This document shows, piece by piece, positions 47,761 through 60,150 of a stretch of DNA of 64,000 nucleotides. Positions within the stretch are counted from its first letter, which is position 1. Each line of letters starts with the position of its first letter. The position numbers and the translations under genes were made by a program. Below the pieces are notes generated by a model. The model was not told where the DNA came from. It ran no database searches and saw nothing but the letters and a program-made list of their open reading frames with translations. The stretch lies in the NCBI GenBank assembly GCA_951217055.1, contig OX578280.1:1922001-1986000 (forward strand), in the 5' to 3' direction. Source of the stretch: Gerris lacustris (Eukaryota; Arthropoda; Insecta; Hemiptera; Gerridae).

Positions 47761-47839
47761 AATTGAAAATAAGACCAGTTTTGAAAAATGGCATTTTTAT
47801 ATTAATTATTTTTAACATACACTTAAGGTAATTAAATTG

Positions 47840-48420
47840 TTTATCTACGATTGATACGAAATATAAACATTGTATCTCTGTTTAGATGCGTAGAAAGTAA
47901 TTCTTTACGTACTTGAATTCATTGCGCATGCGCGTCTCATAGTTCTGAAGAATTCCTCTTCTTTACCACCCTAGAGCGGTGAAGAAGAGGAATTCTTCAG
48001 CTTTACGCACGATTAGCGGGTTTGTTTACATTGTTAACAAAACTAATTTCCTGTTCTTTTATTAAAGTAACTGTTTATATCGAGTTTTAAGTGAATAACA
48101 ATGAGTAAATCAAGTGACTTTGACGAAAATGTGGAGAATAATACTCCTCCAGAAATAATTAATTCGGCAAAAAATACAACTCAAGAATAAATGTCATCTT
48201 TATCAAGAGAGAGATACGATCTTACATACAGCAAGTTTATTTTTTTCTGTATTTATTATTTAAATCTAACAATTGTAGATAAAGTACGGTACGCAACTCG
48301 TGCGAAAACGGCATTTTGCATTGCTCGTGTGGTTTTACTACCCTCGCTATCGCTCTGGTGCAAACTCCACACTCGTATGCAAAATATTACTTTCCGCACT
48401 CGACGCGTAATGTACTATTA
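47840..48420 (+). mobile_element. Family VII element, copy c
   Basis: TTTATCTACGATTG at 47840, inverse at 48270-48283, conserved tail to 48420. The leader hairpin is at 47945-48000 with one mismatch. The coding start at 48101 is intact, but a TAA interrupts before the SLSRERY block. Confidence 0.75.
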
Positions 48421-48567
48421 CATCAAAACTGTTTTATTTTATCTGTATTTTCATAAGTTTTCATTTTATATATAAACTGTCCAAATGCTACCTTAACCAG
48501 ATTGTTAATTTATTAATTTAAAATGCAACAGACATGACGTTATTATTTCAAATTATATTTTAAAACT

Positions 48568-49075
48568 TTTATCTAATATTGATAAGGAATATAATCATTG
48601 TATCTCTGTTTAGATGCGTAGAAAATGATTCTTTACGTACTTGTATTCATTGCGCATGCGAGTTTCATAATTCCTCTTTTTTCTGCGGTAAAAAAGAAGA
48701 ATTCTTCACCTTAACGCACGATTAGCGAGTTTGTTTACATTTAACAAAACTAATTTGCTGTTTGTTTAATTAAAGTAACTGATTATATTGAGTTTTTAGT
48801 GAAAAACAATGATTGATTTAAGCGATTATGACGAAAATAAGGAGAATAATACGTCTCCCGAAATAATTAATTCGGCACAAAATACAACTAATAAATTAAT
48901 GTCATCTTTATCAAAAGAGAAATACATACAGAACTTACATACAGGAAGTTCATTAAATATTTTTTATCTTTTTATTATTAAAATCCACAATCGTAGATAA
49001 AGTACGATACGCATCTCGTGGGAAAACTGCATTTTGCTTTGCTCGTTTTGGTTTTACTACCCTGTAATAGCTCGG
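48568..49075 (+). mobile_element. Family VII element, copy d (diverged)
   Basis: Degenerate left end, right end near 48988-49001, shortened leader hairpin. The coding start at 48809 is open through a diverged SLSKEKY block. The tail stops matching after GGTTTTACTACCCT. It lies directly downstream of copy c in the same orientation. Confidence 0.7.
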
Positions 49076-49582
49076 CCAAATTTTCCGGGGGAGGGCCCCC
49101 GGACCCCCCTTCTAAATTAAACTAATGTATAGTATGTAATTCTTTTCTCGATTTTCCCCCTCTCATAATTTAATAAATTTGATAATGTGTTTATTAATTA
49201 TATAGGTATTATTTTCTTACACGACACTGATACGCCTAAATGAGCACCCCAACATAGTACCTATATTTAATAACTTATTTAGTGAGCCCCTAAGATACTG
49301 TAAGTAAACCTTTACTAATAAATTATTTTCATATTTTCATTATGATATAAAATTCCCAGACAGTAATCTATTCCCCATTCTTAAATGTCTTAGAATTTTT
49401 TAAACTTCTTAAAATTGTTCCATTTGTGTGTTGTAACATTATAAAAATGAAAATTTTAGGCTTCGAAATCCGTAAAAACGTGTTTTTAAGATGGCGAAAT
49501 TAAAAAAAAAAAACTCTGAGGAGAACTCCCTCTCGCGCCCTATGCCATGAATTTATATTATATTAATTATTTATATTATATT

Positions 49583-49938
49583 GGATCTTTATTAATTCAT
49601 AGCGGTGTCGCTGTTGGTTTTACTAATAAATGCTTTTTGTAAAAAATGTTCATCTCGTCGAATAGATGATGATAGAATCTTTTCCCGTTCTGAAATTCCA
49701 ATTTAATTTTTGAACCTCTCGTTTACGCGAGCGTTGCGCGCGAACTCTTGGACGGATCACGCTATCCAACGAACTTAGCTTGAGTATTAGTAAGAGGATC
49801 AGGTATACCAAATTTCAACTAAATCGGTCAACTTTTACTCAAGTTATCGTCTCACGCGTGAACGTTACTGACAGACAGACAGACAGACAAGATGCATAGT
49901 TTGTTGAATGTAAGAAGCTCGCTTACTCTCGCTTCAAT
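49583..49938 (-). mobile_element. Family II element, copy a, 3'-truncated
   Basis: On the minus strand it opens TTGAAGCGAGAGTAAGCGAG, then has a GTCT tract, GATAACTTGAGTAAAAGTTG, and the core with TTCGCGCGCAACGCTCGCGT. It stops in the AGCGACACCGCTATG block. Confidence 0.75.
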
Positions 49939-51596
49939 TAACATAAACACTCAAAGTAGCAGCAATGGACGTCGACACAAGGATACTTTTTGACCCAGAT
50001 ATTTATTTTTGGCGAACACAAATTTGAAGGATATAATAAAACGACAGAGTTACACTTTGAACCTCGTGCCAAAAACATTAGTTTTCACAAATTAACGTGA
50101 AAGAAAGATTATGTTTGTACTCGTAATTCAATTGTTAAAAGTTACAAAATGATTATAACTTAAGTGTAAAAACAGAAACGTTACATTTATAAGTTATTAA
50201 AATCATGCGTATTTTCTAAAAACCTAATAAATTCTGATAATAATAAGTAAAAAGTTATGCTTGGAAACAAGAAAAAAGTTTATTTTATAATCCTCAAATT
50301 TATAAATTAAACTTTTATTATCTGCAATTATATTAATGGTATTATATGGAGTGTTTGAGTTAGAAGTAGAGGATGGAGGAGATACAGCCCCAAATATCCA
50401 AGTTTCTAGAAAAAGGGGCTGGGTCATTAGTCAGTGGTAATTTGTCTGCTTCTCTAGACTTTGTCTAACCTTGACCTTAGAGCTCCCAACTCCAGTAAAA
50501 TTGTACCATGCGAAAAAAGATGGAGCTTCAGGGGTTGGGCAATGCTGCGAAAGTCTTGGCACGCGCCCAAAAATCGTTGCTTGCCAGAAAAAAAGTAAGG
50601 GGGGGGGAGGTAATCGAAAGAAATCTAGAATATGGGAGACAAAATAAAGTTGAAGAAAGACCCCCCTATATCTTGTATTTCTGTCTAAGAAAAATAGGAG
50701 ACAGGACTTCATCTTTAAGATGGGGTAACAGAACCGGAGACAAGGAAAGGACGAATTCCTTGCAGAAAAGGAGAAAATTTTTATCGTTTTTATTATAGTA
50801 GAAACAATAGCCCTTTTTCTTACTTTTAAGAAGGAGTGGAAATGAAGCCCAATTATCTTCGATCTAATCGAAAAACAAGTCGCCTTGCTGTGCCAAAAAC
50901 CCAAAACCGTAATTCTAACAAGCCAGCTAAAGAGAGAAAGAAATTGAGATGAGAGTATTTACTATATAAATAAAACTTTTGATTCTGGCCATTATCTTAA
51001 CTCCTTTGGTAAATCAATGTCTTATAACAATTCTCAATTATTTTTTTTGACAGATAATAAAATTATTGACAACATAAATTATAGAATCTCATAGTCCAGG
51101 AGATAGCGTGCAAAAAAGTGTCTGACTAACATCAAGCTAGAATTTTGTTTACAAGTTAATCTTTTGGTGACCACTTTGATTTGGAGAAATGTTTGAATAA
51201 CTAACCAATCAAGTGACCAGATAACATCAACTTGATTTTCGGTCTACTAACTAATTTTATACTAGGATTATGAAAATTACATTGTCCACCATAATTGGTG
51301 GGACATGTCCGCTCTCCACCGGTTTGTTCTTTTTTTAAATGCCTATTGCCAGCTGTGTCCCTTAGACGAACGTAGCAGACCTCATATTCTTAAAAGATTA
51401 ACTTGTAAACTAGTCTCCAGAACAAAACACCTCTTCAGAACTGGTTAATGATTTAAGGAATTTGGAGGAAAGCGGGGCTATAGAATCCACATCCACTTGA
51501 GACAGTGAGACATTTAAATGTAACGCTTTTTGGTGTCGTTTTTTGGTAACGCTTGTGTAACGCTTTTTCGGAGGGACCCCCAATGCCCATCCAAAC
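49939..51596. other. No gene supported
   Basis: A 157-codon minus-strand ORF (50431-50904) and a 96-codon plus-strand ORF overlap here. Neither has a recognisable domain, and the sequence is interrupted by homopolymers. No repeat family assigned. Confidence 0.45.
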
Positions 51597-52309
51597 AGAT
51601 ATTGGAATGGAATCATCAGGGAAAAACAGATCTTGGAGTGGAATCATCAGGGCAAAACGGATCTTGGAATGGAATCATCAGGGAAAAACGGATATTGGAA
51701 TGGAATCATCAGGGAAAAACAGATCTTGGAATGGAATCATCAGGGAAAAACAGATCTTGGAATGGAATCATCAGGGCAAAACAGATCTTGGAATGGAATC
51801 ATCAGGGCAAAACGGATCTTGGAATGGAATCATCAAGGAAAAACTGATATTGGAATGGAATCATCAGGGAAAAACGGATCTTGGAATGGAATCATCAGGG
51901 AAAAACAGATCTTGGAATGGAATCATCAGGGCAAAACAGATCTTGGAATGGAATCATCAGGGCAAAACGGATCTTGGAATGGAATCATCAGGGAAAAACG
52001 GATATTGGAATGGAATCATCAGGGAAAAACGGATCTTGGAATGGAATCATCAGGGAAAAACAGATCTTGGAATGGAATCATCAGGATAAAACAGTTCTTG
52101 GAATGGAATCATCAGGGCAAAACGGATCTTGGAATGGAATCATCAGGGAAAAACGGATCTTGGAATGGAATCATCAGGGAAAAACAGATCTTGGAATGGA
52201 ATCGTCAGGATAAAACAGATCTTGAAATGGAATCATCAGGGCAAAACAGATCTTGGAATGGAATCATCAGAAAGAAAATAGATCTTGGAATGGAATCATC
52301 AGGGCAAAC
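51597..52309 (+). repeat. 31-bp minisatellite, about 23 units, with 5-unit higher-order repeat
   Basis: The unit is TTGGAATGGAATCATCAGGG followed by (A or C)AAAAC(A/G)GATC. Units beginning ATTGG mark blocks at about 51693, 51849 and 52003, spaced by five units (155 bp), with a recurring order of aaaaac and caaaac variants. There is no stop in any forward frame of the consensus, so three overlapping open frames arise. These are not genes. Confidence 0.92.
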
Positions 52310-53181
52310 GGTCGGTCAAGGAAGACCTAAAGAATGTGTAGTAAAGAAGGAGTTCAGACTAGAAGGAATATCTTGGTGAGATAGTGAAAGTTTTATCACA
52401 GAATCGTGTCAGATGCCATTGATTTGATGATGCCTTAGAAGTGACGAGAAGGCAAGCAAAGTCAGTGTTTCTATGTAACCAGTTCCATGATCTATGTAAA
52501 TTACACTTTTTATAACAACTCTAACCCATTTGAATGCCTCGCAATTTTCCAACAGATACTGGTATTGTTTAGAGGTGAAACTCGTCGTGCTAGCTAACAA
52601 TAAAATAAAAACCCAGAATTGGGAGGGATATTAAAAGAATATAGGGAGCGGTCGGGAGATAGAAGGAAAGGCTTAGCTAATTACTTCAGTTTGGCATTAG
52701 ATGTCAGGGTTCGCGAGTAGCACGCTATCTAATACCCCATTATACAACTCAACCCAAAAATCCAATAGCCATTTTACTACAAAGTGATGTTATTGCTGCA
52801 TTATTATATACTTTGTATTTTTATCTTTTTGATTATTACGTATATCACTGATAAGACGATTTAATATTATACCGTTATAATGTTTAAAGAGCTGATAACT
52901 TTTTTAATAGTTAAATAGCTTAGCATTTTTATTTAGAATTGATGTAACCAGAACATAGATTTCTTAATCTCAGTTAGATGTCTTTTTTTTTCATTTGCTA
53001 ACATTTAAAATATCTTCTATCCTATATTATATCCTATCATATTATGATGAAATTATTGGGTGCTTTTGGTTTCCTTTTTTCCCCCTTCGGAAGAAAGCCC
53101 TGGCTGATTGCTGAATAGGATTTCGGTTTCGTCCTCTACTTTTATGCCTCATGCTGTTGTTTTTTATTTATGGAAGTTTTT
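52310..53181. other. No gene seen
   Basis: Unassigned sequence between the minisatellite and the family I copy at 53182. Confidence 0.45.
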
Positions 53182-55218
53182 AGAACGAAGTTCCTTATGG
53201 CACGTTCTGGAGCCCGAGAGTGAAAAATAAATTGGTAGTGCGTGAAGTCTCACGTAAAAAGGGTTTCGTTGGTGTTGTAAACATGAAATTAGTAGTTGGG
53301 GGGGGGGGGGGGGGATTTGGATGTTTTTGACAAAATGGCGAAGAAAATTAAACGCTTTCCACAAGTGTTATATATTTTTGTAATCTACTCTTCAGTACCT
53401 TTCACTTGATACCCCACTCAAAATTTTGAAAAAATATTTTTTTCCCCGTGACAGCAATTAGCCGCTATCTTGGATTCCCAGTTAATCCGACCAAGTTGCT
53501 ATTCTTATTTTTTCTTTGGCCCCTCAGACTGCACATTTTGTATATTTTTCTATATTTTTAGTAAGAGCGGAAATATAGTTTTAGGGTGGGGGGGGACACG
53601 CAAAATTTCGATGTTTTTTGACAAAATGGCGCCGAAAATTGAACACTTTCCCTAAGTGATATATATATTTGTAATTTACTCTTCAATACCTTTCATTTGA
53701 TATCCCACCCAAAATTTAAAAAAAATATTTATTTTCGTGTGACATGAATTATCCGCCATCTTAGATTCCCAGTAAATCAGATCAAATTGCTAATCTTATT
53801 TTTTCTATGGCCCACCAGACCACACATTTTGCATATTTTTCTATATTTTTAGTATGAGCGGAAATACGATTTTAGTGGGGGGGGGGGACACGCAAAATTT
53901 TGATGTTTTTTGACAAAATGGCGCCGAAACTTGAACACTTTCCTTAAGTGATATATATATATTTGTAATCTACTCTTTAATACCTTTCATTTGACACCCC
54001 ACTTAAAATTTTAAAAAAAATATTTTTTTCACATGACGTGAGTTATCCGCCATTTTGGATTTGAACAGCTGATAATTTTGAGTTCGCTATATTTTTCCTG
54101 TGTGCGCGTCAAAACGATCTTTAATATTGGAAATGTTCACGTTTCTACCTCTTTTTATTCAAAAGTTATTGGAACCGTACAGAGTGACAGACAGTCAGAC
54201 AGACAGACAGACACATAAACGAAACTATAAGGGTTTCTTTTTTTGGTTTTACCAACGAAACCCTAAAAAACGACAGGCATAAAATCACCGTCACAAAACC
54301 GAGCGTCACGAAATCTACCGATGACGATACAACTTGAGTAAATGATGACCGAGTTTTAGGACGGGAAAAAATTCTAACTTCATCTATTTAATGAGACAAA
54401 CAAATTATTTTAGTAAAACGAACCCCGACACTGCTATGAAGTGATAAAGATCGCTATATTTAAGCGGACCTAAACGTTTCAAATAAAAAAACAACGTTTT
54501 TAACGTAACGATTTTAAGAAAGCTTCTTACACATCGTCTAAAGTACAATTGAAACAGGCATGTAAAATTTCAACCTGATACATGCAGACTTTTTGAGTAG
54601 GGAAGAGATATATTTTATAATATTTTAAATTAGTAAGCCGGTTAGATAGAAAACAGTCCTATTTCCTACCAACTACAAACATACATACTCTTTAACTATA
54701 AACTCACCATGATTAACTTTTTTTTCAATATTCAATACATATTTATTGTAAGACGCTTGCTAATGATACAAATAATGCTTTTCTTTTAATTTTGTCTCTT
54801 TCTTATCTCCGCCATGTATAAGTAGTTAGCAACGTATACGTACTTACGTTTTTGAGAGTAGGGAAGAGATATATTTTAAATCAGTAGGCCGGGTAGGTAA
54901 AAAACAGTCCTATTTCTACAACCATACTTATCCTAAAACCATATTTATCCTATCAACTACAAACATACTCTTTAACTATAAACTCATCATGATTAATTTT
55001 TTTCTCAATATTCAATACATATTTATTGTAAGACGCATGCTTTAATGATACAAATAATGATTTTCTTTTAATTTTGCTTTAACTCCGCTATGTACAAACA
55101 GTTATTTTTAATTTTGTCTCTTTTCTAACTCCACCATGTATTAGTAGTTAGCAAAGTATACGTACTTAATAATTGTGTTTTAATCATTTATATTTAATGA
55201 AAAATGTAAGGAACTTCG
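53182..55218 (+). mobile_element. Family I element, copy d, interrupted by family VI
   Basis: The 5' leader (AGAACGAAGTTCC, then TATGGCACGTTCTGGAGCCC) stops near 53225 and resumes after 54264 with AAAAAACGACAGGC and ATCACCGTCACAAAA. The 3' part contains a tandem duplication of about 260 bp (54588 and 54850, both GAGTAGGGAAGAGATATATT). It is cut inside the 3' subterminal repeat (GGAACTTCG at 55210-55218). Confidence 0.7.
53260..54264 (-). mobile_element. Family VI HINE-like element with three internal repeats, nested in family I
   Basis: 14-bp inverted ends AGGGTTTCGTTGGT. On the minus strand the start folds as AGGGTTTC...GAAACCCT, then has a GTCTGTCTGTCTGTCTG tract. Three internal units of about 290 bp (G-runs at 53297, 53588 and 53876) each contain GACAAAATGGCG and TACCTTTCA.TTGA. 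The ends are embedded in A-runs, so a target duplication cannot be read. Confidence 0.75.
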
Positions 55219-56485
55219 CAATAAAGTCGTGCTCTTAAATCCTCATTACCCAATTTCCCTCATTACCCAAAGTAGTTATAATTAATTAAATGTGTATAAG
55301 ATCATTTTAAACGTATTCTTATTAACTGATTGCTCAAAGATTAAAAAGAATATACTTATAAGAAAAGATTATTACGTTTTCGTTTATATTCTGCAATATC
55401 TTAAAGAAATATTTTGAATAAATAGACTTTGAATAAGTCATCTTTTTATCGAACATTAGGTTCAAAAATTGTTATCTTCTTTTTTTTATTACTTTGAATA
55501 AGAAAGGCAATTGCTTGTTTCATAATCGAAATACATTTTTGTTTGTGGGATTCTCAATCTTTGTTCCCTTAAAACCAAATGAAGAAAGAAGCAAGAAGAA
55601 TCGGACCACATGTTCTTTCCTTAGTTTGATTTCATTGAATCGAATAAAGCATTGTCAAAGACCCTTTTATCCGAAGATATGCAAGGTTCTCTTCAAGGTT
55701 TTTTATAGAAAGAAGCATATAGTATATTATATTATTTGAGAATTTTAAGGATAAACGTCAAGAAATGTGTTTTCATCCAGAAAGGAGAAAACATTAACTT
55801 TCCACCCTAGTTTATAGGGAGGAAAGCATCCCATTGCAGCCTAGTTGTGAAAATCGTGGCAGAAAGTAGAAATCGTGGCGGAAAGTAACAGTAGAGCCAA
55901 CTTATTATTCATTAAAAATCAGTGTTGCCTGTTTTGTAACTAGTAACAGTTTCTTTTAAACTGAATGACTCGACTGCTTAACAGTTTTTTTAAAAAAAAT
56001 ATTAGAGAGTTTAAATAACACGTACTTTTGATTGCCGTGATGCTTTAATTTTTATCGTCATTTTAAAATGTCTTATGACTTTATAATTGAGTTTAAACCA
56101 AGTTAAAACAAGACTTATACAAAATAGGTAGGTTACGTCTAATCAGGTTATATTTATGTTTTTGATTTCTCGTATTTTAGGGTCAAACACAAATAAATTA
56201 AATATTATTCAGCTAGTCATTTTGTAGTATTATTAAAACATTTGAATTATTATTATAGTTACATAGTTATAGAAAGTCATTATAGAAATCAAATAAAACA
56301 TAGTTGGAATTGATGAATTGCACATTTAATTAATATTTTTTTTTTTTACTACAAGATGTTATAAAACTTTTTCTTTTGCTTTTAAAAGTAATTTTTAAAA
56401 TTAAAGGAACAAAAATTTGTAAATTTAGTTATTAATACCTAAATAAATAGATAAATCGAAATCATAGGTTTTATTTGTGTTGATT
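55219..56485. other. No gene seen
   Basis: Unassigned AT-rich DNA. An 81-codon ORF (55494-55739) has no recognisable motif. Confidence 0.45.
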
Positions 56486-56650
56486 TTCTCCCTTCTAGAC
56501 GAAAAATCTTGTACGTACCACGGGAGCAAAAAGTCATAGTACCCTCGCTATATAATTAACTCCCTCGGCTACGCCGCGGGATTAAACTTCATGATAAATC
56601 GCTCAGGATGTAAAGACTTTGTTTCCTCCCTTGGTGCGTAAATAACTATT
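56486..56650 (-). repeat. Diverged family IV fragment (copy f)
   Basis: GTACGTACCACGGGAGCAAA, CCCTCGGCTACGCCGCGGG and CCTTGGTGCGTAAATAACTA follow the order of the hairpin half of family IV. Only one hairpin remains. Confidence 0.6.
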
Positions 56651-57273
56651 TTCAATGTTTTTTGCGAATATCTCGTAAACGAAGCATTTCTGGATCTATT
56701 TTGAAAAGAAACTTTTTTGTTCAGCGTAAAATTCTCTATTAGAACCTTAACCTACCGTTTGGGGCCACAAATTCGTTTGCATTTGTACAGGAATTGGTTG
56801 AGATCCTGCCCGAATAATTTCACTCTGGTAACATCATAATTCAAAAACTAGTCCGTTGATCTTAAACTTTAATAATACCATTCGAAAGCTTATGAAAAGA
56901 AAAAGTTTTTCCTGAATTCACCATATTTCTAACATCCCCCAATTTAGAGTAGAAAGCTCTGGAGTTGTATAGTCGAATTTTAAAAAAAACAAAATTTTAA
57001 ATATAACAGGACTTAAAAAATGCTTAGCAGCTGATAATTTGAAAATCAATGAGTGATTCTGAGTTTTTTATGCTCTTTAAAATTGCCCCTCATTCCAATT
57101 TCCCTATCTCGTTTTTTTGAAAATTTTCGTGAAACACACTGACAAAAGAAATAAATCGAGATATCGAGATCTATTGAGAAATAGGCATATGCTTACTCGA
57201 CATTTTTTGTTGAATTTGTCCCATAGAATCCACCAGTTTCGTTATGACATTTTATCGCGGGTCAGCCTGTGTG

Positions 57274-57279
<6 letters not shown>

Positions 57280-57357
<78 letters not shown>
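57280..57357 (+). repeat. (AT)n microsatellite
   Basis: About 39 AT units preceded by a short TGTGTATGTG stretch. It lies 15 bp from the end of element F. ORFs translated as YIYIYI are artefacts. Confidence 0.95.
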
Positions 57358-57361
<4 letters not shown>

Positions 57362-57371
57362 ATATTAAAAG

Positions 57372-58308
57372 TATAGGGTGGCCAGTGGCCACGATAAACT
57401 GGCTCACCCTGTTATCTCTTTTGTTTTTGAAGATAGAGAAAAAATGTAAATGGTAACTCACCTTGGATTTTCACGTAGTTTTATAATATGATTTCCAAAA
57501 ATATTTTTATCTCATAGTTTCGGCGGTATCTCTCTCAACTTTGTAATTTTAAATGGTAACCTATATTTTTTTCTTAAACTAGATTGCTTTAGAAGAAAAA
57601 TCAGCCTTGAATCAACAAAATCGGTTGAGAATTGACAGAGATAATCAGTTTTCAATATAACAAAAATGCATTCTAAGCATGTAAGATACTGTAAACAAAA
57701 AAATCGCAAATTAAACCAAATGATCTTAATTCTGTTTATTTCACTTATTTAGGTTAGTTGAATGCATTTACTGATAAAAACTCAAACCTTTTTTCCATTC
57801 CTTTCCTAAACTTTAGAGAAAACGAAGATTGTCGACACACAGATCAAAAGATGTCCATACTGAATAAGATGTTACTGAATGGAATGGAAAGAAAGTTTAA
57901 CTTTTGATCAGTAAATGTATTCAACTAACCTTAATAAGTGAAAAACAAAGTGAAATAAACAGAATTAAGATTTTTTTTTTTTAGATTTAGCATTTTACAT
58001 ACTTAGATAGAATTTTTGTTATATTGAAAACTGGATATCTCTGTCAATTCTCAACCGATTTTGTTGATTCAAGGCTCATTTTTCTTCTAAAGAATCTAAT
58101 TTAAGAAAAAAATATAAAAAATATAGGTTACCATTTAAAATTACAAAGTTGAGAGAGATACTGGCGAAACTATGAGATAAAAATATTTTTGGAAATCATA
58201 TTATAAAACTACGTGACAATCCAAGGTGAGTTATCATTTACATTTTTTCTATATCTTCAAAAATAAAAGAGATAACAGGGTGAGCCAGTTTATCGTGGCC
58301 ACCCTGTA
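57372..58308. mobile_element. Foldback element F with about 430-bp arms
   Basis: The left arm (57372 to about 57804) and right arm (about 57876-58308) are inverted copies. The tips read AGGGTGGCC and contain their own small hairpin (AGGGTG...CACCCT). The left tip has a 7-bp duplication (GTGGCCA). No coding capacity. Confidence 0.8.
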
Positions 58309-58632
58309 TTGTATAATATAAAGGCTTTAGGCCTATCATGCACACACTTATCTTATATGTATGAATGTGTGTGTGAGTGTGATAGGCTTATTGAGACATT
58401 TAGACCCAAATTTTCATTATTATTCTCAATATTTGTCTCTAATCCATTAATAACACCAGAAAACGTACACACAGATATTTTATAGAAAGAATATTTAAGT
58501 AAGTACATTATACAAGTGTGAATGCTTATGAAGGTTCGTGTATAATTTTATTGTAATTTATGAAATTTATCATTAACTTTATTCTTGTGAATCAATGTAC
58601 GACTACACGTTAGCTTATTTCCATCCACTTTT

Positions 58633-59493
58633 GGAACGAAGTTCCTTATGGCACGTTCTGGAGCCCGGGAGTGAATCCGAAAAAAACGACCAGAATCACC
58701 GTCACAAAATAACCGTCACAAAATCACCGTCACAAAATCCCCGTCACAAAATCACCGTCACAAAATCACCGTCACAAAATCACCGTCACAAAATCACTGT
58801 CACGAAAAATCCGTCACGAAATCTATCGATGACGATAACTTGAGTAAAAGATCAACGAGTTAGTTGAAATTCGGTACACATGTTCATTTTACCAATGCCC
58901 AGGCTGAGTTCGTTGGAAATCGTTATCCGCCCAAGCGTTCACGCGCAACGCTCAAAAACACGGGAAAAAATGTTATTATGGAAGCCTGTTCCTTGACTTG
59001 TTTTTTATTTTTTTTTTTTTTTGTTATATGTCAAAATGTCACTTGGTTTTTTAAATATAGAAAATATAATCATGTAAAATTTCACCCTGATACAAGCAGA
59101 AGCTGTAGAGTAGGGAAGAGATATATTTTATAATATTTTAAATTAATTGGCCGGGTAGGTAGAAAACAGTCCTATTTCAATCCAAACTCCTTTAACAAAC
59201 ATACTCTTTCACTATAAACTCATCATGATCAACTTTTTTCTTATATTTAATATAAATATATTTATAGTAAGACGCTTGCTTTAATTATACAAATAATGAT
59301 TTTATTTTAATTTTGCCTTAACTCTGCCAGGTACAAACAGTTGGTTACTTTTAATTTTGTCTCTTTTCTAACTCCGCCATGTATAAGTAGTTAGCAATGT
59401 ATACGTACTTAGCAGTGTGATTTTATAATTTATATTTATTGAAAAATGTAAGGAACTTGGTTCCAATTTAACCCGTCACACCACACGTATTTT
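58633..59493 (+). mobile_element. Family I element, copy e (near complete)
   Basis: GGAACGAAGTTCC at 58633, conserved leader, expanded 14-bp array, I/II-shared core (GTTCACGCGCAACGCTC), and 3' subterminal repeat at about 59452-59464 with one change. The terminal hairpin has decayed (AACCCGTCACACCACACG). Confidence 0.75.
58694..58818 (+). repeat. 14-bp minisatellite inside family I copy e
   Basis: About eight units of CACCGTCACAAAAT, with late units changed to CACGAAA. Copies a, b and d have only one to three units, so the array has expanded in this copy. Confidence 0.85.
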
Positions 59494-60150
59494 TCATTAA
59501 CTTATATTTAACTTATAGTTATAGTTAATTAATTTATAGTTAACTTGTTTATACAAATTATTATTTTATACAAGAATAAGGTTACTCTTTAATTCAAAAT
59601 GAGTGGGAGATACTGACGTCATTGAAGATTTAATCAAAAGACGTTTCCCAGCCCGTATTTCATTTAATATAAAACAGTATTTTTAGATATTCCACCTCGT
59701 TATAAAAAGAATGACTTTGATTCAGTAATAAATTATATTATTATATATATAAAAAATATAATAAGCACAAATAACACTAAAAAAAACACCTGGTCGTACA
59801 TCTCACAAATTAATTTAGAAGCTATTTTTATAATTTTGTTTATTTCTTTAATTCCCTTAGTTGGAAGGGAATCAAGCAGAGGTCTCTATCTATTACACGA
59901 CTAATTTGACATTCGTAGTATAAAACAAAATCATTAAAAACTACTCACTCGATAATAAATTATATTTTAAAACTAAATTCAACTCATATTTACATTCTTT
60001 GGGAATTTGTAGAACTCCAAAAAACGGACTGTTTTATCTGACTCCAAGTTGGGGTTTTTCTTTATCTTTTACCGACACTGATAGTGGCCGAGAGGCCGAA
60101 AACTAGTTTTTAGGATTAGACAATTATTTTGTGGAGTGGCTTTCGTTTTT
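59494..60150. other. No gene seen
   Basis: Unassigned AT-rich sequence. Confidence 0.45.

Noticed and set aside
50431..50904. 157-codon minus-strand ORF
   Set aside because: No recognisable motif, unusual composition with a poly-proline stretch from a G-run on the other strand, and an overlapping ORF on the plus strand.
51597..52309. CRISPR-like array
   Set aside because: There are no unique spacers between repeats. Units are directly adjacent and the context is eukaryotic.
51530..52379. Overlapping ORFs of up to 248 codons in three frames
   Set aside because: All are translations of the 31-bp minisatellite. Three equally open frames with the same peptide pattern argue against a gene.
57117..57461. 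ORFs of 69-83 codons on both strands
   Set aside because: They are read through the (AT)n microsatellite (YIYIYI).
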